From Phocaeicola_A sp045545095 (GTDB lineage Bacteria > Bacteroidota > Bacteroidia > Bacteroidales > Bacteroidaceae): a stretch of DNA of 64,000 nucleotides. Of the stretch, positions 1 to 8,656 are shown piece by piece. The notes under the pieces were generated by a model that was not told the origin of the DNA, did no database searches, and worked only from the letters and a program-made list of their open reading frames with translations. A program made the position numbers and the translations under genes. Each line of letters starts with the position of its first letter. Position 1 is the stretch's first letter. The DNA is taken from NCBI GenBank assembly GCA_045545095.1, contig JAZQAG010000041.1:62001-126000 (forward strand). Direction: 5' to 3'.

Positions 1-1
1 C

Positions 2-1168
2 GGCCGTGTGCAGACCTATGCACTGAAGGGCCGACACGACCTGCAGAGCGGCCACCGCCTGGCATGGGGCACCGAAGTGCGGCGCGAAGTGTTCAAGGAG
101 CGGTCGCGCGAATGGGAGATGCGCGACTCGGCCGGATACTCCCTCCCCCACCAGGACGACAAGCTGGAGCTGATATACAGCCTCAACCACCCCGAGCAGG
201 AGATCAGCAGCACCCGCTTCTCGGCCTACATGCAGGACACCTACCGCATGACCTCGTCCCTCGGCCTGTGGACACTCAATGCCGGCCTCCGCCTGGCCTA
301 CTGGAGTTGGAGCAACGAGCTGATTGCCAGCCCCCGCGCCAGCCTCGGACTCGTCCCCGCCTTCAACGAAGATTTCACTTTCCGCTTCGCCACGGGCCTC
401 TACTACCAGGCACCGTTCTATAAGGAGTTCCGCGACACGACCACCGCCGATGGAGTGACCACCGTGACGCTGAACAAGGCGATCAAGTCGCAACGCTCGC
501 TCCACTTCGTGCTGGCCGGCGACTACAAGTTCCGTATGCTCGACCGCAACTTCAAGTTCACCGCCGAACTGTACTACAAACTGCTCTCCAACCTCGTGCC
601 CTACAACGTCGACAACGTGCGCGTCAGCTACTATGGCGAGAACCTCTCCCGGGGCTATGCCGCCGGCATCGACCTCAAGCTCTTCGGCGAGTTCGTCCCC
701 GGCACCGACTCGTGGATAACCTGCTCCATCATGAAGACCGAGGAGAAAATCCGCGGCCAGTGGCTGCCCCGCCCCACCGACCAGCGGCTGAACCTCTCGC
801 TCTTCTTCACCGACTACTTCCCGGGCAGCGACCGATGGAAGATGAACCTCCGCGCCAACTATGCCGACGGCCTCCCCTTCGGCCCGCCACACAGCGGACG
901 GGAGTCGCACATCTTCCGTGCACCGGCCTACAAGCGTGTCGATTTAGGTATGCAGTACCGCCTGCTCAACAACGAGGAGCGCGACCACCGCACCGGCCTT
1001 GCCCAGTACTTCCGCAACGTATGGCTGGGCGTGGATGCGCTGAACCTCTTCGACTTCAACAACATCAACTCCTACTATTGGATTACCGATGTCAACGGCC
1101 ACCAGTCGGCCATCCCCAACTATCTCACCGGGCGCCAGTTCAATGTCCGGGTGTTGTGTGAATTTTAA
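2..1168 (+). CDS. TonB-dependent receptor, C-terminal part (truncated by window edge)
   Basis: The reading frame is open from the first bases, so the start and the plug domain lie outside the window. The visible ~388 residues alternate polar and aromatic residues as outer-membrane beta strands do, with stretches such as FRFATGLYYQAPFYKEF and NVWLGVDALNLFDFNN that are typical of the last strands of TonB receptors. The protein ends in a terminal phenylalanine (VRVLCEF), the usual outer-membrane insertion signal. It would import a substrate that cannot be told from this portion. The M3 peptidase gene follows after 26 bp and is probably co-transcribed. Confidence 0.85.
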   Translation, partial: GRVQTYALKGRHDLQSGHRLAWGTEVRREVFKERSREWEMRDSAGYSLPHQDDKLELIYSLNHPEQEISSTRFSAYMQDTYRMTSSLGLWTLNAGLRLAYWSWSNELIASPRASLGLVPAFNEDFTFRFATGLYYQAPFYKEFRDTTTADGVTTVTLNKAIKSQRSLHFVLAGDYKFRMLDRNFKFTAELYYKLLSNLVPYNVDNVRVSYYGENLSRGYAAGIDLKLFGEFVPGTDSWITCSIMKTEEKIRGQWLPRPTDQRLNLSLFFTDYFPGSDRWKMNLRANYADGLPFGPPHSGRESHIFRAPAYKRVDLGMQYRLLNNEERDHRTGLAQYFRNVWLGVDALNLFDFNNINSYYWITDVNGHQSAIPNYLTGRQFNVRVLCEF

Positions 1169-1194
1169 CAACATATATATCATCAAATTAAAAC

Positions 1195-3288
1195 ATGAAA
1201 AAAGCAATCTTTGGAATGGCTATGTTAGCATTGGCTGCCTGCAATGGCGGACAGCCCGAGAATCCCCTGATGGCGGACTCTGCCCTGCCCTATGGCGCAC
1301 CGGAGTTCAGCAAGTATGAATCGACCGACTATGAGGAGGCTTTCCTCGAAGGTTTCAAAAGGCAACGCGCCGAAATTGATGCCATCGTGGCCTGCACCGA
1401 CGCTCCTACGTTTGACAACACCATCGGAGCACTGGAGCGCAGCGGACGCCTGCTTGGCAAAGTGTCGGGCGTATTCTTCAACCTGAGCGAGACGGATGCC
1501 GACTCCATCATGAAGGAGACGGAGAAGAGAATCATGCCCCTGATGACGGAGCACAGTGCCTACATGACGATGAACGAGACACTGTTTGCCCGCGTGAAGG
1601 CCATCTACGACAACAAGGCGAATCTCGGCCTGACACGTGAGCAAGAGATGGTGCTCGACAAGTACTACCGCATGTTCGTGCGTGGTGGTGCCCTGCTCGA
1701 TGCCGACAAGAAGGCCCAGTTCATGGAGATAGAGAAGCAACTCTCGCTGGCCAGCATCGAATTCGGTGACAATTCATTGGCCGAGACAAATGCCTTCGAG
1801 CTGGTCATTACAGATGAGAAGGACCTCGCCGGCCTTCCCCAAAGCAGCATCGATGCCGCCCGTGAAGCAGCCCAAGCAACAGGCAAGGAGGGATGGCTCT
1901 TCACCCTGCAGAAGCCCAGCTGGATACCTTTCATGCAGTATGCCGACAACCGCGACCTGCGCAAGAAGATGTATCTGGGCTACATCAACCGGGGCGACAA
2001 CAACAATGACAACGACAACAAGGAGGTGATTGCCCGCATCCTGAAACTCCGCCAGCAGAAGGCCCAACTCTTCGGCTTCAACACCTTTGCCGAATATCAG
2101 CTGGAGGACAAGATGGCCAAGACTCCCGAAGCGGCCTATGACCTGCTGATGACCATCTGGAAAGCGGCTCTGCCCAAAGCTAAGGCTGAAGCTGCCGAGT
2201 TGCAGAAGATGATGGATGCTGAAGGCAAAGGCGAAAAGCTCGAAGCCTGGGACTGGTGGTACTACACCGAGAAACTCCGCGAGCAGAAGTATGCTCTGAG
2301 CGAGAGCGAACTGAAGCCTTACTTCTCACTTGACAACGTACGCAAGGGCTCGTTCATGGTGGCCAGCAAGCTCTTCGGAGTTAACTTCCGCCCCATCGAA
2401 GGTGTGGACATCTATCATCCCGAGGTGAAGACCTTTGAAGTGCTCGACGCCGACTCGTCACACCTTGCCCTCTTCTATGCCGACTACTTCCCCCGCGCCA
2501 CCAAACGTGCCGGTGCATGGATGAGCAACTTTGTGGAGCCCTTCAATGTGGATGGCGAAAACAAGCGCCCCATGATTGTGAACGTGTGCAACTTCACCCG
2601 TCCCTCAGGCGATACTCCTTCTCTCCTGAACATCGATGAAACACGCACCCTCTTCCACGAGTTCGGACACGCCCTGCACGGTATGCTCACACAGACACGC
2701 TACCCCTCAGTGGCCGGCACCAGCGTGGCACGCGACTTCGTGGAGCTTCCCTCACAGATTATGGAGCACTGGGCCATCGAACCCGAAGTGATGAAACTCT
2801 ATGCCCACCACTACCAGACGGGCGAAGCCATCCCCGATGAACTGATTGCCAAGATGCAGGCCGCCTCATCGTTCAACTCCGGCTTTGAGACCGTAGAGTT
2901 GGTGGCCGCTGCCCTGCTCGACATGGAGTACCACATGCTCAGCGACTACACCGGCTTCGAAGCCAATGCCTTCGAGAAGGCCGTAGCCGAGAAGATCGGG
3001 CTCATCCCCGAAATCACCTTCCGCTACCGTAGCACCTACTTCAACCACGTATTCAGCGGCGGCTATGCCGTGGGTTACTACAGCTACCTGTGGGCCGAAG
3101 TGCTCGATGCCGACGGATTTGAAGCCTTCAAAGAGAAGGGTATCTTCGACGAAGCTACCGGACGCAGCTTCCGCAAGAACGTCCTCGAAATGGGTGGAAG
3201 CGAAGAGCCGATGACCCTCTACAAGCGCTTCCGTGGTGCCGAGCCCAATCCCGAAGCACTGCTCCGCAATCGTGGATTGATTAAGTAA
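1195..3288 (+). CDS. dcp: M3-family zinc peptidase lipoprotein (peptidyl-dipeptidase Dcp-like)
   Basis: This 697-aa protein belongs to the thimet/oligopeptidase M3 family, which trims short peptides and, for Dcp, removes C-terminal dipeptides. The zinc motif HEFGH is at residues 488-492 (HEFGHALHGM), with the downstream FVELPSQIMEHW segment characteristic of the family. The length matches full-length Dcp. The N terminus MKKAIFGMAMLALAAC is a lipoprotein signal with the lipid-modified Cys at about residue 16, so the enzyme is probably anchored in the envelope rather than cytoplasmic as in E. coli. Dcp versus oligopeptidase A cannot be separated with certainty. Confidence 0.9.
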   Translation: MKKAIFGMAMLALAACNGGQPENPLMADSALPYGAPEFSKYESTDYEEAFLEGFKRQRAEIDAIVACTDAPTFDNTIGALERSGRLLGKVSGVFFNLSETDADSIMKETEKRIMPLMTEHSAYMTMNETLFARVKAIYDNKANLGLTREQEMVLDKYYRMFVRGGALLDADKKAQFMEIEKQLSLASIEFGDNSLAETNAFELVITDEKDLAGLPQSSIDAAREAAQATGKEGWLFTLQKPSWIPFMQYADNRDLRKKMYLGYINRGDNNNDNDNKEVIARILKLRQQKAQLFGFNTFAEYQLEDKMAKTPEAAYDLLMTIWKAALPKAKAEAAELQKMMDAEGKGEKLEAWDWWYYTEKLREQKYALSESELKPYFSLDNVRKGSFMVASKLFGVNFRPIEGVDIYHPEVKTFEVLDADSSHLALFYADYFPRATKRAGAWMSNFVEPFNVDGENKRPMIVNVCNFTRPSGDTPSLLNIDETRTLFHEFGHALHGMLTQTRYPSVAGTSVARDFVELPSQIMEHWAIEPEVMKLYAHHYQTGEAIPDELIAKMQAASSFNSGFETVELVAAALLDMEYHMLSDYTGFEANAFEKAVAEKIGLIPEITFRYRSTYFNHVFSGGYAVGYYSYLWAEVLDADGFEAFKEKGIFDEATGRSFRKNVLEMGGSEEPMTLYKRFRGAEPNPEALLRNRGLIK

Positions 3289-3298
3289 AGGAACTATT

Positions 3299-3403
3299 GG
3301 TTCAAGGTTCAAAGTTTAAGGTTCAAAGTTCAAGGTCGGGTTATCCAGTTAATGTACCTACTTTGAACCTTGAACTTTAACCCTTGAACTTTAAACTTTA
3401 ACC
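3299..3403. repeat. Intergenic inverted repeat built of GTTCAAAG/AAGGTTC words
   Basis: The gap between the M3 peptidase and the TfoX gene is almost entirely short words of the type GGTTCAAGGTTCAAAG on the left (about 3299-3335). Their reverse complements, CTTTGAACCTTGAACTTT, lie on the right (about 3361-3403), separated by about 25 bp. The RNA could form a long imperfect hairpin. It resembles a dispersed intergenic repeat rather than a gene. Confidence 0.7.
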
Positions 3404-3409
3404 CTATTT

Positions 3410-3724
3410 ATGGCAACCAACAAAGACCTTGTGCAATACATTGCCGACCAGATGGCACGCGCCGGCGAAGTGACCTTCAAGAAGATGTTTGGCGAATACG
3501 GCCTGTACCTCCATGGGAAATTCTTCGCCATGGTGTGCGACGACCACCTGTTGTTCAAGCCCACCGAGGCCGGCCGAAAGTTGTTGGGCACCCCCATCCT
3601 CCGCGAGCCATACCCCGGAGGCAAACCCTGTTTCTACGTGGAGAATGTGGATGACCACGAACTCCTCTCCTCCCTCGCTATTGCCACATGCAAAGAGCTA
3701 CCGGAGGGAAAGAAGCGAGGATAA
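3410..3724 (+). CDS. TfoX N-terminal domain protein
   Basis: This 104-aa protein carries the TfoX/Sxy N-terminal domain (MARAGEVTFKKMFGEYGLYL, then FFAMVCDDHLLFKP and PGGKPCFYVENVDD). In gamma-proteobacteria Sxy/TfoX controls competence genes together with CRP. The stand-alone N-domain proteins of Bacteroidetes have no settled role. The C-terminal TfoX domain is absent, which is usual for this short subfamily. A terminator-like hairpin follows at 3761. A decayed copy of the same gene's 3' end is found at 7873-7980. Confidence 0.85.
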   Translation: MATNKDLVQYIADQMARAGEVTFKKMFGEYGLYLHGKFFAMVCDDHLLFKPTEAGRKLLGTPILREPYPGGKPCFYVENVDDHELLSSLAIATCKELPEGKKRG

Positions 3725-3760
3725 GAAATTTATAGATATAAAGAATAGAGTTAAAAACAA

Positions 3761-3806
3761 ATTGAAGGGAATGTGTCAAGTGATACATCCCCTTCAATCT
3801 ATTTTT
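3761..3806. terminator. Hairpin terminator between convergent genes
   Basis: ATTGAAGGGAATGT (3761-3774) pairs with ACATCCCCTTCAAT (3785-3798) with one mismatch, followed by CTATTTTTC. It lies between tfoX-like (+) and the secreted protein gene on the minus strand. Confidence 0.7.
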
Positions 3807-3829
3807 CAACGGTCATCATCAGGCATTCA

Positions 3830-5242
3830 TTATTCAACAGGAGCAACTTCAACACCTATCAAACGAATATTATGTCCATATTTCTTTTTGTTTGATGAAA
3901 GCATTGTCTTAATACGATTCATAACCTTGAACGCATGACCAAACACAAGTTGTTCAGGGGTATATTCGAAAGTATAACTTGTCACTTTGTCTGCATATCC
4001 GACAAAAACAAACGAATCATCAGCCGTATTCTTAACAAAATACTTTGAAGTGGCCTTGGGAGTTTCTACGTGTGTAGGATAAGTATCATTCACATCGCTA
4101 TCCGCCATAAGCACATAGAATTCCAAATCAAGTGTATCAACCGATTCCGCATCAGTCTGTGGTGCCAAGCTGAAGGTTACATTATACTTCTTCCCAGGAA
4201 CCATGATATGATTAAGATTCAATACTAAAGAAGGAGACAAGTTTGAAGCTGTAGGAATATTAGTATAGAGATACTGATTATCCCTCACGCCCCATTCTTC
4301 TGCACAATCAACCAAAAGCAATTCTGTACCCGTAGCCAATCGTGTTGTAAATTCCAATCTCTCTGCCGATGAGGAGATTGCGACATCTTTAGTTGCTTTC
4401 ACATAGAAGGACTCACTTCCCTTCTGCTCTACATACGAGATGATATCTTGCACATAGGAAACAGGCAAATCCAGATAATAAATTTTTCCATCATCGCAAG
4501 TTTCTATATCTGTAGCACTTTGTTCGGCAAGCTCTTTTGTCAAGGTCTCAAAATATTCAGTCTCTTTCAGTACCAACAAAGAGTCTATACACTTGGATGA
4601 GACATAACCATAATGAGCTACCAACTCTCTTTTGACATCATCAGAATCCAACGATACCGCATTCTCCTTATCGAGGAACAGGACTTTTATGTCATGTCGT
4701 TTTAATTCGTCCGACAACGATTTGGGTATCCGTTGTTCCAAAGGATAGCTATAATAAGTCTTACCATCAAGCACATAATAGGCTATACAATAATAGACCT
4801 CTCCTAATACCTGTTGATGATTTTCACAAATCTTTTCTGCACTATCGTAATTCCAACTATTTCCACCTATAATACAATAGTATTCGGACAGAGTTGTCAC
4901 ATCAATAGCAGCAGTATCAATAGGTGCATCGGAAAATATCAATCCGGTTTTTGTACACTCCCTACGGGCTACCTCTCCATGCTCAGTCAATGAATAAGTC
5001 GGCAACATATTGCCCAAAAACCAAGGATCACTACTTTCATAGCGTTCAAACGAACAGGTTATATAGTCTCCATCTTGAGGATTCTCTACTCCATACTTAT
5101 ACCCTGAAAACGGATAAGTCACCAAATCCGAGGTTCCATCCTTGAAGTTTATCAGCAATGCCGGAAATTCCCGTTGCTGCGCCATGCCTTCGACCACAAT
5201 GGCCATAAGCATAATTGCCATATATATATATTTCTTCATCAT
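3830..5242 (-). CDS. Secreted protein of unknown function
   Basis: This 470-aa protein begins with a signal peptide (KKYIYMAIMLMAIVVEGMAQ), so it is exported; a second Met one residue in is an equally good start. No catalytic motif or known domain is recognised. The sequence is acidic and beta-rich, with several Cys. It is the last gene of a minus-strand set of three secreted proteins: the FAS1 protein gene ends 18 bp upstream. It is probably an envelope or surface protein of the same system, but its function cannot be inferred. Confidence 0.75.
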   Translation of the reverse strand: MMKKYIYMAIMLMAIVVEGMAQQREFPALLINFKDGTSDLVTYPFSGYKYGVENPQDGDYITCSFERYESSDPWFLGNMLPTYSLTEHGEVARRECTKTGLIFSDAPIDTAAIDVTTLSEYYCIIGGNSWNYDSAEKICENHQQVLGEVYYCIAYYVLDGKTYYSYPLEQRIPKSLSDELKRHDIKVLFLDKENAVSLDSDDVKRELVAHYGYVSSKCIDSLLVLKETEYFETLTKELAEQSATDIETCDDGKIYYLDLPVSYVQDIISYVEQKGSESFYVKATKDVAISSSAERLEFTTRLATGTELLLVDCAEEWGVRDNQYLYTNIPTASNLSPSLVLNLNHIMVPGKKYNVTFSLAPQTDAESVDTLDLEFYVLMADSDVNDTYPTHVETPKATSKYFVKNTADDSFVFVGYADKVTSYTFEYTPEQLVFGHAFKVMNRIKTMLSSNKKKYGHNIRLIGVEVAPVE

Positions 5243-5260
5243 GTTCTGTTTTTAAAATTA

Positions 5261-6988
5261 TTAGTACCAATCTTCTGAAAATTCGGTATTGTTCACGACC
5301 GAGACAGGAACCAGTTCTACGAAATCAAGGGAAAAGCCCATCCTCTCATACCACTTTTCCTCTGCCGGTAATACCATCTTCAATCTGAGCCAATTATCCT
5401 TCTTTTGGTCTATTTCGACAGTGCCGAGGATTCGACGAAGCAACGTAGTACCATAACCTTCCTCATAGCGACAAGAATAGCTGATGGTCATCAACTCTGC
5501 AGGAGACGTAACACGTTCCTTTACCTGATTGTATGTGCCGCGCGAGAAACTGGCGGGCGCACGCAAATAGCCATTACTACGTAAAGTCTTATCAGAAGCC
5601 ACACCATAGTCAGTGAATTGTTCAGGCATCAGATAGCCCGACGACAGACGGTGTTCACCTATGTCCGAATTCGGATAGGTTGCATCAAACAAAGTGAGCA
5701 GTTGCATACCCGTGGTGTCAGGCGATGCTCCAATATACGGATACACCACACCTGTATTTGCCATAGGGGGATAAATTATACGAATTTCGTATGTGCCAGA
5801 AGGTACGGAGGGCAACCGGAAAGCGAAATCCATAACCCCCTTATCACCTCCCCATATGGTCATTTGATCACTTTCCCATGCACGCCAAGCGCCTGTAGTG
5901 TACCACGCAAAATGAGTGTTCGGTCCACTATAGCATACGAAGTTTTCAAAATAATCCATCGGCAGACGGGTCATATCTCCAAATGACCCGTTTTGATTCA
6001 TAGCAGCAATCTCTGACGTTGTAGCAAAACGTATGTCATTGTTGGACAGTTCATGCAGGATGGTTCCCGCATCCACACGCATACGTTCATTCAATACACC
6101 ATTGACCACATCAGCATCGTACACCAATGGACGGTCTATCGTGTGAATGTATCCATTAAATGCCCGGATATCGGACTGGTTACGGAGAATCAGACTACCA
6201 GTTTTCACTATCTGGTGGGTAGCATCACTACCGAAAGTTCCCACTTCGTCGGTGAGTGTATTGTTTGCACGCCAACGGTTAATCCAGATGTTGGTAGATT
6301 CACCCGTATTCTCATAGAGCGGTTGCCAGATCTTCATGAGTGTATGCGGAAGCAGGGTCTCGTAATAGTCATAAGGCTCGCCACCGAAAGCGAAGTTCCA
6401 ATTCGGATTTGTCGGGTCATATTCATACAGAAGTCTTGATACAGGAGCACTAGCCTTGATGATGTGGTAACGCACAAACATGTTGAGCACGTTATAGACA
6501 CTGGTATAGTCTTTCCCCGTACTGATGGGATAAGTTCCCTTACCGGGATAATCGTACCAATCAGCTGCACCTCCATACCACTCGGCACACTTCATCGCCA
6601 GATCTTCCAAATTGGTTATCCCCATGGTATTAAAGACGGAGTCTGTTACGGCAAAGACGGAATACTTGATTTTGCACTCCGTCGGCACATAGAAATGAGT
6701 AGTTTCCCATGATGACCCAGGTCTTCCCGTATTATTTGAGCACGAATAGATGCCGAATTTATTCCAATAGGAGATGGAGTCGGCAATGCCCGTCAGTTCC
6801 AATGCGCTGGCAAAAATGGAATAACCGTCCTGTGCTGCAAGGACATCAGGAAGTTGCGGACGATTAGTAGTCACAGCAATGCTCTCAATATCTGCTATCC
6901 GGTATTTCTTTCCGTTCAACAAAAGTATTTCCTGTGCACACAACTGCATGGAAAGCAGTAGAAATAATGTTGCTATATATTTTTTCAT
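5261..6988 (-). CDS. Secreted FAS1 (fasciclin-like) domain protein
   Basis: This 575-aa protein has a signal peptide (MKKYIATLFLLLSMQLCAQ). Residues about 45-290 fit one FAS1 domain: YSIFASALELTGI near the start, then YSVFAVTDSVFNTMGI, a mid segment NMFVRYHIIKA, and the closing FNGYIHTIDRPLVYD. FAS1 domains mediate adhesion and protein interactions at cell surfaces. The C-terminal half (about 330-575) is beta-rich and unassigned. The start codon overlaps the stop of the upstream 160-aa gene by 4 bp, so the two are translationally coupled. Confidence 0.8.
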   Translation of the reverse strand: MKKYIATLFLLLSMQLCAQEILLLNGKKYRIADIESIAVTTNRPQLPDVLAAQDGYSIFASALELTGIADSISYWNKFGIYSCSNNTGRPGSSWETTHFYVPTECKIKYSVFAVTDSVFNTMGITNLEDLAMKCAEWYGGAADWYDYPGKGTYPISTGKDYTSVYNVLNMFVRYHIIKASAPVSRLLYEYDPTNPNWNFAFGGEPYDYYETLLPHTLMKIWQPLYENTGESTNIWINRWRANNTLTDEVGTFGSDATHQIVKTGSLILRNQSDIRAFNGYIHTIDRPLVYDADVVNGVLNERMRVDAGTILHELSNNDIRFATTSEIAAMNQNGSFGDMTRLPMDYFENFVCYSGPNTHFAWYTTGAWRAWESDQMTIWGGDKGVMDFAFRLPSVPSGTYEIRIIYPPMANTGVVYPYIGASPDTTGMQLLTLFDATYPNSDIGEHRLSSGYLMPEQFTDYGVASDKTLRSNGYLRAPASFSRGTYNQVKERVTSPAELMTISYSCRYEEGYGTTLLRRILGTVEIDQKKDNWLRLKMVLPAEEKWYERMGFSLDFVELVPVSVVNNTEFSEDWY

Positions 6989-7467
6989 CGGATTGAAACT
7001 TTTATAGAGTTGATATTAGTTTTCACAATATAAATGCCCGGGGCACACGCGCTGAAATCTACCGTAACAGCATCTGAGCCACGCTCTATCGTAGCCGGAG
7101 CCACTTTACCGTCAATCGTATAGGCTCTGATACCTGAAAGATCTTCACCTGATACGACAACCTGTTTGTCATACAAATGGAATGACAACTTTCCCACCAC
7201 ATTTTCAGGATGTCCAACACTCTGCGGATCATCATAGAAACGCACCTCTTTCAATTCTGAGAATTCATAAGAAACCTCATTATTGATTACAAATTTGAAC
7301 TTTTGGCTTTGAGGATCAAATTCGGAGGATATTTCCCACTTTACTACCCCCGAGATTACCACCTGCTCACCCGAAACAAGCGTCAATTGCATAAGCGAAC
7401 GCTCAGCCGCTAAAGTAGATAATGCAAATAGCACTATCCCCAAAGCTGATAAAAACAATTTTCTCAT
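6985..7467 (-). CDS. Small secreted protein with C-terminal sorting-like domain
   Basis: This 160-aa protein has signal peptide MRKLFLSALGIVLFALSTLA and then a short beta-rich region. Its end (IRAYTIDGKVAPATIERG, then FSACAPGIYIVKT and VSIR) looks like the Por-secretion/T9SS type A sorting fold that many Bacteroidales surface proteins keep. It is the first gene of the three-gene minus-strand operon and overlaps the FAS1 gene by 4 bp. It may be a surface anchor partner of that protein; this is inference from context. Confidence 0.7.
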   Translation of the reverse strand: MRKLFLSALGIVLFALSTLAAERSLMQLTLVSGEQVVISGVVKWEISSEFDPQSQKFKFVINNEVSYEFSELKEVRFYDDPQSVGHPENVVGKLSFHLYDKQVVVSGEDLSGIRAYTIDGKVAPATIERGSDAVTVDFSACAPGIYIVKTNINSIKVSIR

Positions 7468-7550
7468 TCTCTTTTTCTATTTAAAATTATTGATATGACA
7501 TTCTAATTTCCGCAAACAAAAAAAGCGCGGACAAGACTCTGTATATCTGC

Positions 7551-7664
7551 CTTTGAGGTCTTCGACTACCTATCCATCAAATAAACGAGTAAAGCCCACG
7601 CCGTATGGCGTGAGCGCTCATCGCTTTACTCTTGATGGATTTTGAAAGTGTCGAAGTTTCAAAG
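7551..7664. repeat. Nested inverted repeat / large cruciform-forming element
   Basis: Five pairs of complementary arms nest inside one another: CTTTGA 7551-7556 with TCAAAG 7659-7664, CTTCGAC 7560-7566 with GTCGAAG 7650-7656, TCCATCAA 7573-7580 with TTGATGGA 7632-7639, GAGTAAAGC 7587-7595 with GCTTTACTC 7623-7631, and the inner hairpin CACGCC-GTAT-GGCGTG 7597-7612. The arms together span 114 bp. It could be a structured RNA, a MITE-like element or an attachment structure; the sequence alone does not decide. Confidence 0.75.
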
Positions 7665-7872
7665 ACAAGAATCAAAGCTAAAACGCTTTTCCAATATGTC
7701 TTAAAATGTGCGCATCAATTATGCGCTATGCTTCATCGGCAAATCTGTTTTATTTGTTAATACTCGGATTGTTGCTACAAAAGTATTACAAAAAATACAA
7801 TTATACAAATTGTAAACACAAAAAATATAAGTCACACAGTACTTATCCCCCTTCTCCATGTCCCCGTTCCCA

Positions 7873-7980
7873 CTTCGCAAGAAATTCTTCGCGATTGCGG
7901 ATGTGGAAATGGCCACGAGCCCTCTCCCCCTTGCTATTGCCACATGCAAAAAACTGCCGGAGAGAAAGAAGCGGGGATAA
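7873..7980 (+). pseudogene. Decayed fragment of a TfoX-like gene
   Basis: The end of this stretch translates as LAIATCKKLPERKKRG followed by TAA, nearly identical to the C terminus of the intact TfoX-like protein (LAIATCKELPEGKKRG) at 3410-3724. At DNA level GCTATTGCCACATGCAAA is shared exactly. Just upstream, KKFFAIADVEMA in the same frame resembles the GKFFAM segment of the intact gene, suggesting that the middle has been deleted. No start codon or full domain remains. Confidence 0.75.
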
Positions 7981-8053
7981 GTTTTCAGGTTTTCTCATTA
8001 TCAGCGCAGGATATTTACGGCCGTTCGCAAAATGTCCTGCGCTGACATTTTTG

Positions 8054-8147
8054 TGCATACAGCTATGCACGAAAATGCATCGGCTCATGCACGTTTATGC
8101 ATTAATGGATGCACAGATGTGCAAAGCGTAATGCACAAACGTATGCA
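8054..8147. repeat. Array of TGCA dyads with 22-bp period
   Basis: TGCA occurs at 8054, 8066, 8076, 8088, 8098, 8110, 8120, 8132 and 8144, i.e. with alternating steps of 12 and 10 bp. Four units of the form TGCAT-N6-ATGCA (last one TGCAA) repeat every 22 bp, two turns of the helix, so all dyads face the same side of the DNA. The repeat length is not a multiple of three and no gene spans it. Confidence 0.75.
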
Positions 8148-8195
8148 AGTGGATAATTAAAAACAGGCAGGCGGAGATACGAAAATCCCCCACCC

Positions 8196-8636
8196 TTACC
8201 ATTTGTAGAGCCAATCGTAGCGATCAAATTCGACGGGAGCAGTAAGGCCATGGCTGACAAGAATCGCTTCAACCTTGCGTTGCATGGCGGGATACATAGG
8301 TTTCTCGCCCTTCAACAGGTAATAATAGTCGCGTCGGCACACCAAAGAGCACATTTTGGCCCTTACACTGCGTACTTCACCCGAGGGTACTTTGGCCAAA
8401 GCCCGTTTGAAGCCATAGGCAACGCGTTGCTTCTCGGCCTTGCAATAGTAGTGGCACGAAGTTCCTCCGGCCTTATCCACCAACAAAGGGTTGACGGTCA
8501 GCATGGTCGTGCGCGATGGAGTCAAGTCACGGGCGGCCAATCCACGCATGCAGGTGTCAGCCGTGGCACAATCAGCACAAAAACAGAAGGCAAAATTAGC
8601 AGGAGCATTGTCGCAGAAGTTGAAATTTTGATTCAT
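8196..8636 (-). CDS. Cysteine-rich protein of unknown function (possibly DUF6078)
   Basis: This 146-aa protein has an N-terminal Cys cluster (FCFCADCATADTC) and further Cys and Tyr-rich segments (CHYYCKAEKQRVAYGFKRAL, CRRDYYYLLKG), suggesting metal binding or disulphides. There is no signal peptide, so it is probably cytoplasmic. It resembles a small Bacteroides family I tentatively recall as DUF6078; no function is known. It starts 20 bp after the radical SAM gene and is likely in the same transcript. Confidence 0.7.
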   Translation of the reverse strand: MNQNFNFCDNAPANFAFCFCADCATADTCMRGLAARDLTPSRTTMLTVNPLLVDKAGGTSCHYYCKAEKQRVAYGFKRALAKVPSGEVRSVRAKMCSLVCRRDYYYLLKGEKPMYPAMQRKVEAILVSHGLTAPVEFDRYDWLYKW

Positions 8637-8656
8637 AACAGGAGTATTTATTAGAG

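Larger units (their letters stand above)
7468..8195. other. Gene-free intergenic region with hairpin, gene remnant and repeat array
   Basis: These 728 bp contain no convincing intact gene. From left to right they hold a nested inverted repeat (7551-7664), AT-rich DNA, a decayed TfoX-gene fragment on the plus strand (7873-7980) and a 22-bp-period TGCA array (8054-8147). A 141-codon open frame across 7706-8131 lacks protein-like composition and runs through the remnant in another frame. Confidence 0.7.

Noticed and set aside
7706..8131. A 141-codon open frame on the plus strand
   Set aside because: It runs through the tfoX remnant in a different frame and through the TGCA array; its composition is not protein-like and it lacks a promoter.
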